Source: Fuscovulum blasticum DSM 2131 (lineage in GTDB: Bacteria; Pseudomonadota; Alphaproteobacteria; Rhodobacterales; Rhodobacteraceae). From it: a DNA stretch of 64,000 nt. Under the pieces are notes generated by a model. It was not told where the DNA came from. It did no database searches and saw only the letters and a program-made list of their open reading frames with translations. This document shows positions 1 to 7,364 of this stretch, piece by piece (the stretch's first letter is position 1; each line of letters begins with the position of its first letter). The position numbers and the translations under genes are program-made. The stretch is taken from assembly GCF_003034965.1 (NCBI RefSeq), contig NZ_PZKE01000007.1:124001-188000 (forward strand). The letters are read 5' to 3'.

Positions 1-415
1 GGTTGTCGCGGAAGCTGCGGCTTTCGATCACGCGGAAGCCGTCCTTGCCCCAGCAGAAGACGCCGTTCGGCAACAGGCCGAAATTGCCGGGGCCGGCGCG
101 GGTGATCAGCGGCGCCTGTTCGTGCCCTTCGGCGATGAACAGGCCCACGGGCGACAGATCGCGGTGATACATGCCCGCGTTCATGGCGAAGGCCAGGGTC
201 TTGCCTTCGGCTTCAAGCGCGCGGTTCACGGCGGCGAAGCTGCCATAGGGGCCGTCGGGGCCGTTCAGGAACAGCCGCAGGTCTTCGCCGCGCGACACGT
301 CGCACAGGGTGAAGGAGGCGCCTTCGAACACCTCATCCCGGCAGGCGCTGGCGCCGGCCATGCCCGCGATTGCAGAGGGCAGAAGCAGCGCCAGAAGGGC
401 GAACAGCCGCCGCAC
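1..415 (-). CDS. Phosphodiester glycosidase (DUF2233/NAGPA) family protein, 3' end outside window
   Basis: The first 138 residues are visible; the C-terminus lies beyond base 1. The start is GTG at 415, three bases past the rbfA stop, so the two genes form one minus-strand operon. Residues 1-22 look like a Sec signal peptide (VRRLFALLALLLPSAIAG), so the mature protein should be exported. The body has the NAGPA pattern FAMNAGMYHRDLSPVGLFI and a later LPNGVFCW segment. The family cleaves N-acetylglucosamine-1-phosphodiester bonds in its characterised members, but the bacterial substrate here is unknown. Family assignment is good; substrate is not claimed. Confidence 0.8.
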   Translation of the reverse strand, partial: MRRLFALLALLLPSAIAGMAGASACRDEVFEGASFTLCDVSRGEDLRLFLNGPDGPYGSFAAVNRALEAEGKTLAFAMNAGMYHRDLSPVGLFIAEGHEQAPLITRAGPGNFGLLPNGVFCWGKDGFRVIESRSFRDN

Positions 416-417
416 GC

Positions 418-834
418 TCAGCCCTCGTCCTCATCCGGGGTGGTCAGGTCGCGCTGCACGGTCGGATCGGAAAACAGGCGGCGCGTCTCGTCCAGCCGGT
501 CGAAGGTTTCGTCGGGGCGGAAGCGCAGGTCGGGGGCGTATTTCAGCGTCAGCTCGGCCCCGATGCGGCGGCGCAATTCGCCCTTGTTGCGGGCCAGCGC
601 CTTGATCGCCTCTTCCACCGGGACGCTGCCCATCAGCGGCATCACATAGACGGTGGCGACCTTGAGGTCGGGCGAACAGGACACTTCGCCTACGGTGATG
701 GACATGGCGTTCAGGTCAGGGTCGTGGATCTCGGCCCGGTTCAGCACATCGGAAATGGTACGGCGGATCAGTTCGCCGACGCGCAACTGCCGCTGCGAAG
801 GGCCCTGGCCCGTGGGGAAGCGTTTTGAGGACAT
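418..834 (-). CDS. rbfA: 30S ribosome-binding factor RbfA
   Basis: This 138-residue protein matches RbfA, the cold-adaptation factor that binds immature 30S subunits and helps 16S rRNA 5'-end maturation. The family signature is visible as [17 protein letters not shown] near the N-terminus, [16 protein letters not shown] in the middle and [18 protein letters not shown] near the end. An acidic tail (DEDEG) closes the protein. It is followed directly by the phosphodiester glycosidase gene and is divergent from dapB across a 100-base gap that must hold both promoters. Length is normal for alphaproteobacteria. Confidence 0.95.
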   Translation of the reverse strand: MSSKRFPTGQGPSQRQLRVGELIRRTISDVLNRAEIHDPDLNAMSITVGEVSCSPDLKVATVYVMPLMGSVPVEEAIKALARNKGELRRRIGAELTLKYAPDLRFRPDETFDRLDETRRLFSDPTVQRDLTTPDEDEG

Positions 835-934
835 GAGGTTCCTCTAGTCGGTTTCGGGCCGTCCCGCAACGGGCCGGGCTTTCACAGCCGGGCGAGGGGC
901 GCTAAAGCGAAGGCTGGCACACGGGGAATGGGCG

Positions 935-1744
935 ATGACAGAGCTTCCGGGACTGGTGGTGACGGGCGTATCGGGCCGGATGGGCCGGATGCTGGTGAAG
1001 ACCATCACCGAAAGCGGCCGCGCCCGGCTGGTGGCCGGGGTGGAGCGCGAGGGGCACGCTTGGGTGGGCCGCGACATCGGCGAGGCGATGGGCGGCGCAC
1101 CGCTGGGCGCGATGGTGACGGATGACCCGGTGGAAGCCTTTGCCCGCGCGCAGGGCGTGGTGGATTTCACTGCCCCCGCGGCGACGGTGGCCTATGCCGG
1201 GCTGGCGGCGCAGGCGCGGGCGGTGCATGTGATCGGCACCACCGGGCTGGAGCCGGCGCATCTGGAAAAGATCGCGGCGGCGGCGCGCCATGCGGTGATC
1301 GTGCGGGCGGGCAACATGAGCCTGGGCGTCAACCTGCTGGTGCGGATGACGCAGAAGATCGCCGCCGCGCTGGATGCCGACTGGGATGTCGAGGTTGTGG
1401 AGGCGCATCACCGGATGAAGGTGGACGCGCCGTCGGGCACCGCGCTGATGCTGGGCCGGGCCGCGGCCGAAGGGCGGGGCGTGACGCTGGAACAGGCCAT
1501 GGTTTCGGGCCGCGACGGCATCACCGGCGCGCGGGAACGCGGCAGCATCGGCTTCAGCGCCATTCGTGGTGGTGATATCGTGGGCGAGCATGACGTGATC
1601 TTTGCCGCCGAGGGCGAGCGGGTGATCCTGCGCCATGTCGCCACCGACCGGGCGATCTTTGCCCGCGGCGCGCTGCGGGCCGCGCTGTGGGGGCAGGGGC
1701 AGAAGCCCGGCGAATATGACATGATGGATGTGCTGGGCCTGTAG
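935..1744 (+). CDS. dapB: 4-hydroxy-tetrahydrodipicolinate reductase DapB
   Basis: DapB reduces 4-hydroxy-tetrahydrodipicolinate with NAD(P)H in the diaminopimelate/lysine pathway in the cytoplasm. The dinucleotide-binding loop [11 protein letters not shown] lies at residues 9-19. The active-site segment [15 protein letters not shown] (about residues 157-171) carries the catalytic histidine pair and the conserved lysine. The C-terminal block [14 protein letters not shown] is also typical. At 269 residues the length is normal. The gene stands at the head of a plus-strand unit with the small exported protein that starts 91 bases downstream. Confidence 0.97.
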   Translation: MTELPGLVVTGVSGRMGRMLVKTITESGRARLVAGVEREGHAWVGRDIGEAMGGAPLGAMVTDDPVEAFARAQGVVDFTAPAATVAYAGLAAQARAVHVIGTTGLEPAHLEKIAAAARHAVIVRAGNMSLGVNLLVRMTQKIAAALDADWDVEVVEAHHRMKVDAPSGTALMLGRAAAEGRGVTLEQAMVSGRDGITGARERGSIGFSAIRGGDIVGEHDVIFAAEGERVILRHVATDRAIFARGALRAALWGQGQKPGEYDMMDVLGL

Positions 1745-1835
1745 TCCCGTCTTCACGGGCCTGTGATCGACGGGGCGGTCATCCGCTGCGGGGCCGTCTG
1801 CGTAGAAGGCAGGTTCCCGTTTGTGCGAGGCCGCC

Positions 1836-2198
1836 ATGATCCGACCGCTGCTTGCCGCCGCCCTGATCCTGTTTCCGCTGACCGCTGCTGCCAACGGGTT
1901 TGAACCCGTGCGCGACAAGGGGCAGTTCCTGTCGCTGATCGAGAACCGCGAATTGCGGATCGGGCTTTACGACCTGACGCTGAAGGTGCTGCCCGATGGC
2001 CGGATCGAGGGCGAGGCGCTGGGCTGGGATGTGACCGGCACCTGGGCCTGGCGTGACGGCTATTTCTGCCGCGAAATGGACTGGAGCGGCTATGCCATCC
2101 GCTACAATTGCCAGTTGGTCGAGGTGCGGGGCGGCGACGAGCTGCGTTTTACCGTGGATCAGGGCCGGGGCGACAGCGCGCGGTTCCGGCTGCGCTGA
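1836..2198 (+). CDS. Small exported protein of unknown function downstream of dapB
   Basis: A 120-residue protein with an N-terminal signal peptide (MIRPLLAAALILFPLTAAAN). The ATG at 1836 was chosen because a GCGAGG ribosome-binding site sits six bases upstream and the signal peptide starts cleanly there. The mature part is small and beta-rich, with two cysteines (GYFCREMDW and RYNCQLVE) that could form a disulphide in the periplasm. I recall related short Rhodobacteraceae proteins being labelled dihydrodipicolinate reductase, apparently only because they neighbour dapB. There is no reductase fold or nucleotide-binding motif here, so that name should not be transferred. Function unknown. Confidence 0.8.
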   Translation: MIRPLLAAALILFPLTAAANGFEPVRDKGQFLSLIENRELRIGLYDLTLKVLPDGRIEGEALGWDVTGTWAWRDGYFCREMDWSGYAIRYNCQLVEVRGGDELRFTVDQGRGDSARFRLR

Positions 2199-2204
2199 GG
2201 CGGA

Positions 2205-2381
2205 TCAGAAGTCGATCGCCAGCCCCTTCTTTTCCCAGTCGCCATAGCGCACGGGTTCCGGCCCGTCGCGCCCGCCGTGTTCGACGGGCGGGGCTTCGGT
2301 CTTGGCCGCCTTGCGGCGTTCCTCGGCCTCGGCCAGGGCGCGGAGGGCTTCGGGCGGGAGATCGCGCGTATCCTTGGACAT
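2205..2381 (-). CDS. DUF1674 (SdhAF4-like succinate dehydrogenase assembly factor)
   Basis: A 58-residue soluble protein ending in the diagnostic signature GPEPVRYGDWEKKGLAIDF of DUF1674. The family includes the mitochondrial succinate dehydrogenase assembly factor SDHAF4, which protects flavinated SdhA before complex II assembly. That role is inferred for this bacterial member from the family. The ATG at 2381 leaves a short, charged, Ala/Glu-rich N-terminal helix. The gene converges with the small exported protein, leaving only six bases between stops, and is divergent from the methyltransferase gene. Confidence 0.88.
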   Translation of the reverse strand: MSKDTRDLPPEALRALAEAEERRKAAKTEAPPVEHGGRDGPEPVRYGDWEKKGLAIDF

Positions 2382-2452
2382 GGGGTGCTTCCTTGTGCAG
2401 GGCCTTGCGGGTGATATAGGCCCGGCGGGAGAAAGCCGCAAAGGGGAATGGC

Positions 2453-3685
2453 ATGGCAGAAGGCTTGGGCGCACGGGCGGCGGCGGCGGCACTGCTGGAT
2501 GCCGTGCTGGGCGAGGGGCGGATGCTGTCCGAGCTGCCCGATGCCGAGGGGCTGGCGCCGGGCGACCGGGCGCGGGCGCGGCGGCTGGCCGAGGAAGTGC
2601 TGCGCCGGGTCGAGCCGGTGGACCGGCTGCTGGGCGGGCTGATGCGCAAGGCGCCGCCCTTGCCGGTGCTGAACCTGCTGCGGCTGGCGGTGGTGGAAAT
2701 GGCGCTGGGCGCGGCCCCGCATGGCGCGGTGAACGCGGCGGTGGCGCTGGTGCGGCGGGGCAAGCGCACGCAGCATCTGGCGGGGCTGGCCAATGCGGTG
2801 CTGCGGGCGGTGCCGGCCAACCCGGTGCTGGGCGTGCAGAAGCTGCCGCGCTGGATGCGCCAGCCGATGGTGCATCAATGGGGCCGCGAGGTGGTGGCGG
2901 CGATCGAGGCGGTGCAGGCGCTGACGCCGCCGCTGGACCTGACGGTGCGGCCGGAGGCCGAGGCGCCCGAGGGCGAGGCGCTGCCGACCGGCAGCCTGCG
3001 GCTGGCCGCGCCGGGGCAGGTGTCGGGCCTGCCGGGCTATGCCGCGGGGGGCTGGTGGGTGCAGGATGCCGCCGCCGCGCTGGCGGTGCGCCTGCTGGCG
3101 CCGCAGCCGGGCGAGCGGGTGCTGGACCTGTGCGCCGCGCCGGGCGGCAAGACCATGCAACTGGCGGCGGCGGGCGCGCGGGTGACGGCGCTGGATATCA
3201 GCCCCGCCCGCATGGCGCGGGTGCGGGAAAACCTGGCCCGCACCGGGCTGGCGGCGGAAACGGTGCTGGCCGACGCGCTGGACTGGCAGCCCGAGGCGCC
3301 GTTCGACGCGGTGCTGCTGGATGCGCCCTGTTCGGCCACCGGCACGGTGCGGCGCCACCCCGACCTGCCCTTCGTCAAGGACGGATCAGAGCTGCCGGGG
3401 CTGGTGGAGCTGCAGGCGCGGCTGCTGGACCGGGCGCTGACGATGCTGCGCCCGGGCGGGCGGCTGGTCTTTGCCACCTGTTCGCTGCTGTCCGAGGAGG
3501 GCGAGGGCCAGGTGTCGGCGGCGCTGGAGCGGCATCCGGGGCTGGCGGTCGAGAGGGCGGAGGTTCCGGGGGTGGAGCCGGGCTGGTGGACCGAAGGGGG
3601 CGGGTTGCGGCTGCGCCCGGACCACTGGGCCGAAAAAGGCGGCATGGACGGCTTCTTCATCGCCCGGCTGCGGGTGGCGGGGTAG
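2453..3685 (+). CDS. rsmB: RsmB/NOP-family 16S rRNA (cytosine-C5) methyltransferase
   Basis: The 410-residue protein has an N-terminal NusB-like RNA-binding domain (about residues 1-130) and a class I S-adenosylmethionine methyltransferase domain. Visible motifs are DLCAAPGGKTMQLA (from residue 225, SAM binding), DAPCSATGTVRRHPD (motif IV, Cys293) and FATCSLLSEEGEG (motif VI, Cys343). The paired cysteines are the hallmark of RNA m5C methyltransferases. The target is probably 16S rRNA C967 by analogy with E. coli RsmB, but NOP-family specificity is hard to read from sequence. The gene is monocistronic and ends facing a long convergent spacer. Confidence 0.9.
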   Translation: MAEGLGARAAAAALLDAVLGEGRMLSELPDAEGLAPGDRARARRLAEEVLRRVEPVDRLLGGLMRKAPPLPVLNLLRLAVVEMALGAAPHGAVNAAVALVRRGKRTQHLAGLANAVLRAVPANPVLGVQKLPRWMRQPMVHQWGREVVAAIEAVQALTPPLDLTVRPEAEAPEGEALPTGSLRLAAPGQVSGLPGYAAGGWWVQDAAAALAVRLLAPQPGERVLDLCAAPGGKTMQLAAAGARVTALDISPARMARVRENLARTGLAAETVLADALDWQPEAPFDAVLLDAPCSATGTVRRHPDLPFVKDGSELPGLVELQARLLDRALTMLRPGGRLVFATCSLLSEEGEGQVSAALERHPGLAVERAEVPGVEPGWWTEGGGLRLRPDHWAEKGGMDGFFIARLRVAG

Positions 3686-3862
3686 GGGAAGGGACGGCAG
3701 GCATTTGCAGACGGTGGATGCGTGTTCGCCGGTCAAAGCCGCCGCTTCTTTTGCACAGAGCAAGGCCGGTGCCCGACCGCGGGGGGGCGCTTTCGACGGT
3801 GCGAGGCCGGCGCTTTATGGGGCGGTCCCTTCTGCGGGCCGAACGAAGAGGCACAGCGCAGA

Positions 3863-3891
3863 AGCGCCCGCCCGGGGGGCGGTCGGGCGCT
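3863..3891. repeat. GC-rich hairpin element (AGCGCCCG ... CGGGCGCT)
   Basis: Eight-base perfect arms AGCGCCCG (3863-3870) and CGGGCGCT (3884-3891) flank a 13-base G/C-rich loop. The same pair of arms recurs at 49205-49236 in another intergenic gap, which suggests a dispersed REP-like or transcript-end element. There is no following T-run, so a simple intrinsic terminator is not supported. Confidence 0.5.
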
Positions 3892-3968
3892 GGCCGGGGC
3901 CGCTGCGCGGCTGTTAACCCGGCCGGGGCCTCTGGTTGGGCGGGGCAGGTGGTTGCACCTGCGCGGGC

Positions 3969-4013
3969 CAAGATCCTTCGAAGGATCTTGCAAATTTCTT
4001 CGAAGAAATTTGC
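3969..4013. repeat. Two abutting perfect palindromes
   Basis: A 22-base perfect palindrome (3969-3990, half-site CAAGATCCTTC) is followed by a 24-base perfect palindrome (3990-4013, half-site GCAAATTTCTTC); they share one G at 3990. Both are centred on TTCGAA, are strikingly AT-rich for this genome, and lie in a convergent spacer. They could fold as two long hairpins in either transcript and so terminate or stabilise both flanking messages. I recall similar TTCGAA-centred repeats scattered in Rhodobacteraceae genomes, unverified here. Confidence 0.75.
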
Positions 4014-4056
4014 GATGGGCTGAAAGCGCCTTTCTGCCCCGTCACAGGTCAGGGGG

Positions 4057-4797
4057 CTACTTCCCCGGCGGGAACATCCGGTACCACAGCGCGTCGGGCA
4101 GGAACTGGCCGCCGCGGAAGAGCCAGGAGAAGGCGGTGGGGAAGCTGCGTTTGAAGCCGCCTTTCGCCATATGGGTGAACATGATGTCCGCCGCCGCTTC
4201 GGGCTCCAGGATGAAGGGCATCGCAAAATCGTTCTTGGCGGTCAGGCGGGTGCGGATGAAGCCGGGGTTGGCCACCTGCACGGTGATGCCGGTCTTGCGC
4301 AGGTCCGCATACAGGGATTCGGCCAGAACCATGGTGGCGGCCTTGGAGGCGGCATAGCCGATGGCGCCGGGCAGGCCGCGAAAGCCCGAGAGCGAGCCGG
4401 TGATCACGATATGGCCGGCGTTGCGGGCCAGCATCTGCGGCAGCACGGCACCGATCACCCGGGTACAGCCGGTGGCGTTGACATTCAGCATCGCCTCGGC
4501 GCGGTCGGCGTCCCAGTCCTGCGCGGCCATAGGCCAGTAGACGCCGGCAAGGAAGACCACGCCATCGACGGTGCCGATCCGGTCGGCGGCGGCGCGGACG
4601 CTGGCGCTGTCGGCCACATCGACCGGCACGGTTTCGGCCCCGCCGGGGATGCTGGCAGCGGCGCTGGCCAGCCCTTCGGGGGACCGGGCCGACAGCACCA
4701 GCCTTGCGCCGGCGCGGGCCATGCGCTGCGCCAGGGCCAGACCCAAGCCTTCGGACGCCCCGACCAGCCAGTAGCGTTTGCCGGTGAAATCCCTCAT
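4057..4797 (-). CDS. SDR-family oxidoreductase, last gene of RpoE-type operon (RSP1087-like)
   Basis: A 246-residue short-chain dehydrogenase. The cofactor motif GASEGLG is at residues 13-19, the catalytic serine lies in ITGSLSG, and the Tyr-Lys pair in YAASKAA. The C-terminus is hydrophobic and aromatic (FSWLFRGGQFLPDALWYRMFPPG), unlike soluble sugar-type SDRs, and could sit against the membrane. The ATG overlaps the DUF3833 stop by four bases, so translation is coupled. Order and families match the R. sphaeroides RSP1091-1087 operon controlled by RpoE. Its substrate is unknown; a lipid-derived carbonyl is an inference from the operon. Confidence 0.88.
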   Translation of the reverse strand: MRDFTGKRYWLVGASEGLGLALAQRMARAGARLVLSARSPEGLASAAASIPGGAETVPVDVADSASVRAAADRIGTVDGVVFLAGVYWPMAAQDWDADRAEAMLNVNATGCTRVIGAVLPQMLARNAGHIVITGSLSGFRGLPGAIGYAASKAATMVLAESLYADLRKTGITVQVANPGFIRTRLTAKNDFAMPFILEPEAAADIMFTHMAKGGFKRSFPTAFSWLFRGGQFLPDALWYRMFPPGK

Positions 4798-5378
4798 TCC
4801 GCGGCCATGCGTGCGGCGGCGCTGTCGGCGGCGGGGCGGATGGTGGCAACCAGCTCGGCCACCTTGATGCCGAACTTGCGGAATTCGGAGCGGTTCATCA
4901 GCGTGCCGTTGTCCAGCAGATACATCCAGTCGGTCACCGAGAGGACATGCCCGCCCGCCTGCGGTTCCAGCCGGATGCGGTAGCGCAGCATCAGGGCCGA
5001 GCCGGTGACGCGGCCGGTGGCGGTGCCAAGAATGTCGGGCGCGGTGCCGGTCAGAGTGCCATGGGGGCCAAGGGTCAGTGACCAGGCGCGCGACTGGCGG
5101 GCGCCGCTGTCATAGGTGAATTCTTCGGTCAGGGTGCCGCGATCGCCCTGCCAGGTGCCCTGGGCCAGCGCGACGAAGCGCGACACGACGCGGCCGGTGG
5201 GGCCGTAGAGCATCCCTTCCATCACCAGCGGGCCAGCCAGGTGGCGGGTGGGGTCAAGGGCGGGGCCCGCGGCATAATCCTGCGGGCGCTGGGCGGCGAA
5301 ACCGGCCAGCCGGCTGCGGGCCAGCACAAGAATGGCCACGAAGGCGGCCCCAAGGGCGAAGGCGAAAGCGAAGGTCAC
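4794..5378 (-). CDS. DUF3833 family lipid-associated protein (RSP1088-like)
   Basis: A 194-residue protein starting at GTG 5378, one base after the transporter stop. An ATG at 5380 is out of frame. An N-terminal hydrophobic stretch (FAFALGAAFVAILVLARS) is followed by a beta-rich domain with the DUF3833 pattern FEGMLYGPTGR-like (here MEGMLYGPTGRVVSRF) and WMYLLDNGTLMNRSEFRKFG. The family has no established enzymatic activity. Neighbours suggest a role in the RpoE-dependent response to singlet oxygen and altered membrane lipids. It is the fourth of five coupled genes. Confidence 0.85.
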   Translation of the reverse strand: MTFAFAFALGAAFVAILVLARSRLAGFAAQRPQDYAAGPALDPTRHLAGPLVMEGMLYGPTGRVVSRFVALAQGTWQGDRGTLTEEFTYDSGARQSRAWSLTLGPHGTLTGTAPDILGTATGRVTGSALMLRYRIRLEPQAGGHVLSVTDWMYLLDNGTLMNRSEFRKFGIKVAELVATIRPAADSAAARMAAE

Positions 5379-5379
5379 A

Positions 5380-6612
5380 TCAGGTCTCCGATACCGGGGT
5401 GAGGGACAGGAGCGCGAGGGCTGTCACCTTCAATACGCAGGGAAGGGCGGCATAGATCAGCGTCAGGGCAAAAAGCGCAGGCTCGGGGTTCTGCGCGCCG
5501 GGGGTGAAGCCCGCCGCCTGCAGGGCGGGCAGCAGGGTGGCGGCGGCCAGCGCGAGCGACAGTTTCGACACGAAGGACCACAGGCCGAAGGCGGCGGCCT
5601 CGGTCCCGGCGGAAACTTGCGACAGGCGGCGGGCAAAGAGGGCGGGCAGCAGCGTCAGGTCGGCGCCAAGGGCCGCGCCCGAGGCGGCGCAGATCACCGC
5701 GAAGGCCGCGGTGTCGCCGGCGCCCAGGGTGGCGGCCCAGAGGAAGGCCGCGATGGACAGCGCCATGCCGGCCAGAAGCACGGGTTTCGCACCGAAGCGG
5801 GCGGCGGCGCGGGTCCAGAGGGGCGCGGCAGCGGCGGCGGAAAGGAAGAACAGCAGCAGGAGCGGGCCTTCGGCGCCCGGGGCCATCAGCCGGCTTTCGA
5901 CGAAGAACAGGAAGGTGGTCGAGGTTACGGCGACCGGCGCCGCGTTCAGCAGCGCGATCAGCAGCAGGCGGCGGGCCAGCCGGTCGGACAGGGCGGGGCG
6001 GAACAGGGCCAGCGGGGCCACGGGTTCGGCGGGCGCGGTGGACCATTCGCGGTTCATCGCCAGCGTGGCGGCCAGGGCAAGCGCCGCGAAACCGGCGGCG
6101 AAGGCGGTGAAGGGGCTGTCGGTCAGGGCCGACAGCGCCACCGGCGCGGTCGCGGCCAGGCAGACGCCGATCAGGCCGCCCGCCTCTCTCCACCCGGCAA
6201 GGCGGATATGGCCGTTCGGGCCAAGCCGGCCGGCCTTGGCAACGCCTTCGGCGTAAAAGACGATGGTCAGGAAGGAGAAGGCCGAGAAAAGGGCGGTCAG
6301 CGTCAGGGCGAACCACAGAAGCGGGGCCACCGGCGGCGCAACGGCGAACAGGCCCCAAAGTGCTGTGGCCATCAGCGCGGCGGCCCCGGCCACCATGCCG
6401 CGGCGGTGCGGGCGGGTGGCCTGCGCCAGCCAGCCAAGGGCGGGATCTTGCACCACGTCGATCAGGCGCAGCAGCGCCAGCGTGCCGCCAAGTGCGGCCA
6501 GTGACACGCCGTAGCTGTCGACAAAGAACTTGGGCGCGTGGATGTAGATCGGCAGGCCGGCCATGGCGATCAGCGCCGCGAACAGCGACCAGGCCGGCAG
6601 GCGCTGCGCCAT
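5380..6612 (-). CDS. GPH-type MFS transporter (RSP1089-like)
   Basis: A 410-residue inner-membrane protein with about twelve hydrophobic segments. The N-terminal segment IHAPKFFVDSYGVSLAALGGTLALLRLIDVVQDPALGWLAQ contains the glycoside-pentoside-hexuronide symporter hallmark (R-hydrophobic-D...DPxxG). The loop RRGMVAGAA between helices 2 and 3 is also typical. The start at 6612 shares one base with the DUF1365 stop (TGATG). Operon context makes a sugar substrate unlikely; export or flipping of a lipid is possible but speculative. Confidence 0.87.
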   Translation of the reverse strand: MAQRLPAWSLFAALIAMAGLPIYIHAPKFFVDSYGVSLAALGGTLALLRLIDVVQDPALGWLAQATRPHRRGMVAGAAALMATALWGLFAVAPPVAPLLWFALTLTALFSAFSFLTIVFYAEGVAKAGRLGPNGHIRLAGWREAGGLIGVCLAATAPVALSALTDSPFTAFAAGFAALALAATLAMNREWSTAPAEPVAPLALFRPALSDRLARRLLLIALLNAAPVAVTSTTFLFFVESRLMAPGAEGPLLLLFFLSAAAAAPLWTRAAARFGAKPVLLAGMALSIAAFLWAATLGAGDTAAFAVICAASGAALGADLTLLPALFARRLSQVSAGTEAAAFGLWSFVSKLSLALAAATLLPALQAAGFTPGAQNPEPALFALTLIYAALPCVLKVTALALLSLTPVSET

Positions 6613-7364
6613 CAGCGGCTGACGTTCTTGGCCGGGGGCGTGCCGCGCGGGCGGAAGGTGACGCCCTTCCACCACAGTTTCAGCGCCTGCCAGTGGATCA
6701 GCGCCATCACCCGGCGCGATCCGAACGGACGGCGCAGGCAGGCACGCAGGATGCCAAGGTTGGTCAGCGGCGCGCGGGGGCCGGTGAGGTTGGTGTAAAG
6801 CCCGCCGTCGGACGAGGTATAGTCGATCCAGACCCCCACCCGGTCTGGCCGGATGTCGAAGCGGAAATCATAGCGCCCCTCAACCGGCTGGAAGGGCGAG
6901 ACATGAAAGATCTTCTGCGCGGTCAGCGTATCGGTGCGCTGGATCGGGCGGCCGTCGGGATGGGTGCAAAGGTAGCAATGCCGGTCGCCATAGGTGTTGG
7001 AGACTTCGGCGATGACCGAAAGCAGGTTGCCCTTGCCATCATGGCAAAGCCAGAACGACACCGGGTTGAACACATAGCCCATGACGCGGGGCTGGCCGAG
7101 CAGCAGGATATGGTCTGACCCGGGGGCGTTGTGGGTGGCCAGCACCTCGCGCACCCAGGCGGTGCCGCGGCCCTGGCCGGGGGGGCCGCCGTAATCGCTG
7201 TCATGCAGGGCCACCAGATTGGCGCGGTTGTGCGAGAACAGCCGCGGGCCGGTGGCGCGGTCGGGGTCAAGCAGCAGGTAATCCACACCGTAGCGGAAGC
7301 TGTTCTTCACAGCGCCCTTGCGGCCGTGGAAGGTTTCGCCGCGGATATGTTCGACCTCGCTCAT
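6612..7364 (-). CDS. DUF1365 protein (RSP1090-like), second gene of the RpoE-type operon
   Basis: A 250-residue DUF1365 member with FSHNRANLVALHDSDYG, LLGQPRVMGYVFNPVSFWLCHD and DRHCYLC segments. In R. sphaeroides the homologue RSP1090 was reported to be needed for full activation of RpoE by singlet oxygen, through loss of ChrR, so this family feeds back on the regulator. The ATG overlaps the upstream oxidoreductase stop by four bases. DUF1365 genes are commonly paired with FAD oxidoreductases and cyclopropane-fatty-acid-synthase-like genes. No synthase-like methyltransferase gene lies in this operon. Confidence 0.9.
   Translation of the reverse strand: MSEVEHIRGETFHGRKGAVKNSFRYGVDYLLLDPDRATGPRLFSHNRANLVALHDSDYGGPPGQGRGTAWVREVLATHNAPGSDHILLLGQPRVMGYVFNPVSFWLCHDGKGNLLSVIAEVSNTYGDRHCYLCTHPDGRPIQRTDTLTAQKIFHVSPFQPVEGRYDFRFDIRPDRVGVWIDYTSSDGGLYTNLTGPRAPLTNLGILRACLRRPFGSRRVMALIHWQALKLWWKGVTFRPRGTPPAKNVSR

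Larger units (their letters stand above)
3686..4056. other. Convergent intergenic spacer without a gene
   Basis: A 371-base gap between the 3' ends of the methyltransferase gene and the SDR gene. Open frames crossing it continue out of neighbouring shadow frames, have no ribosome-binding site and show no family resemblance. It contains a GC-rich hairpin (3863-3891) and two abutting perfect AT-rich palindromes (3969-4013), listed separately. The likely role is bidirectional transcription termination or a host for dispersed repeats. Confidence 0.7.

Noticed and set aside
2302-4023. A 573-codon plus-strand open frame overlapping the RsmB-type gene
   Set aside because: It is an Ala/Gly/Arg-rich shadow frame of the methyltransferase gene with no motif, no ribosome-binding site and no homologous pattern.
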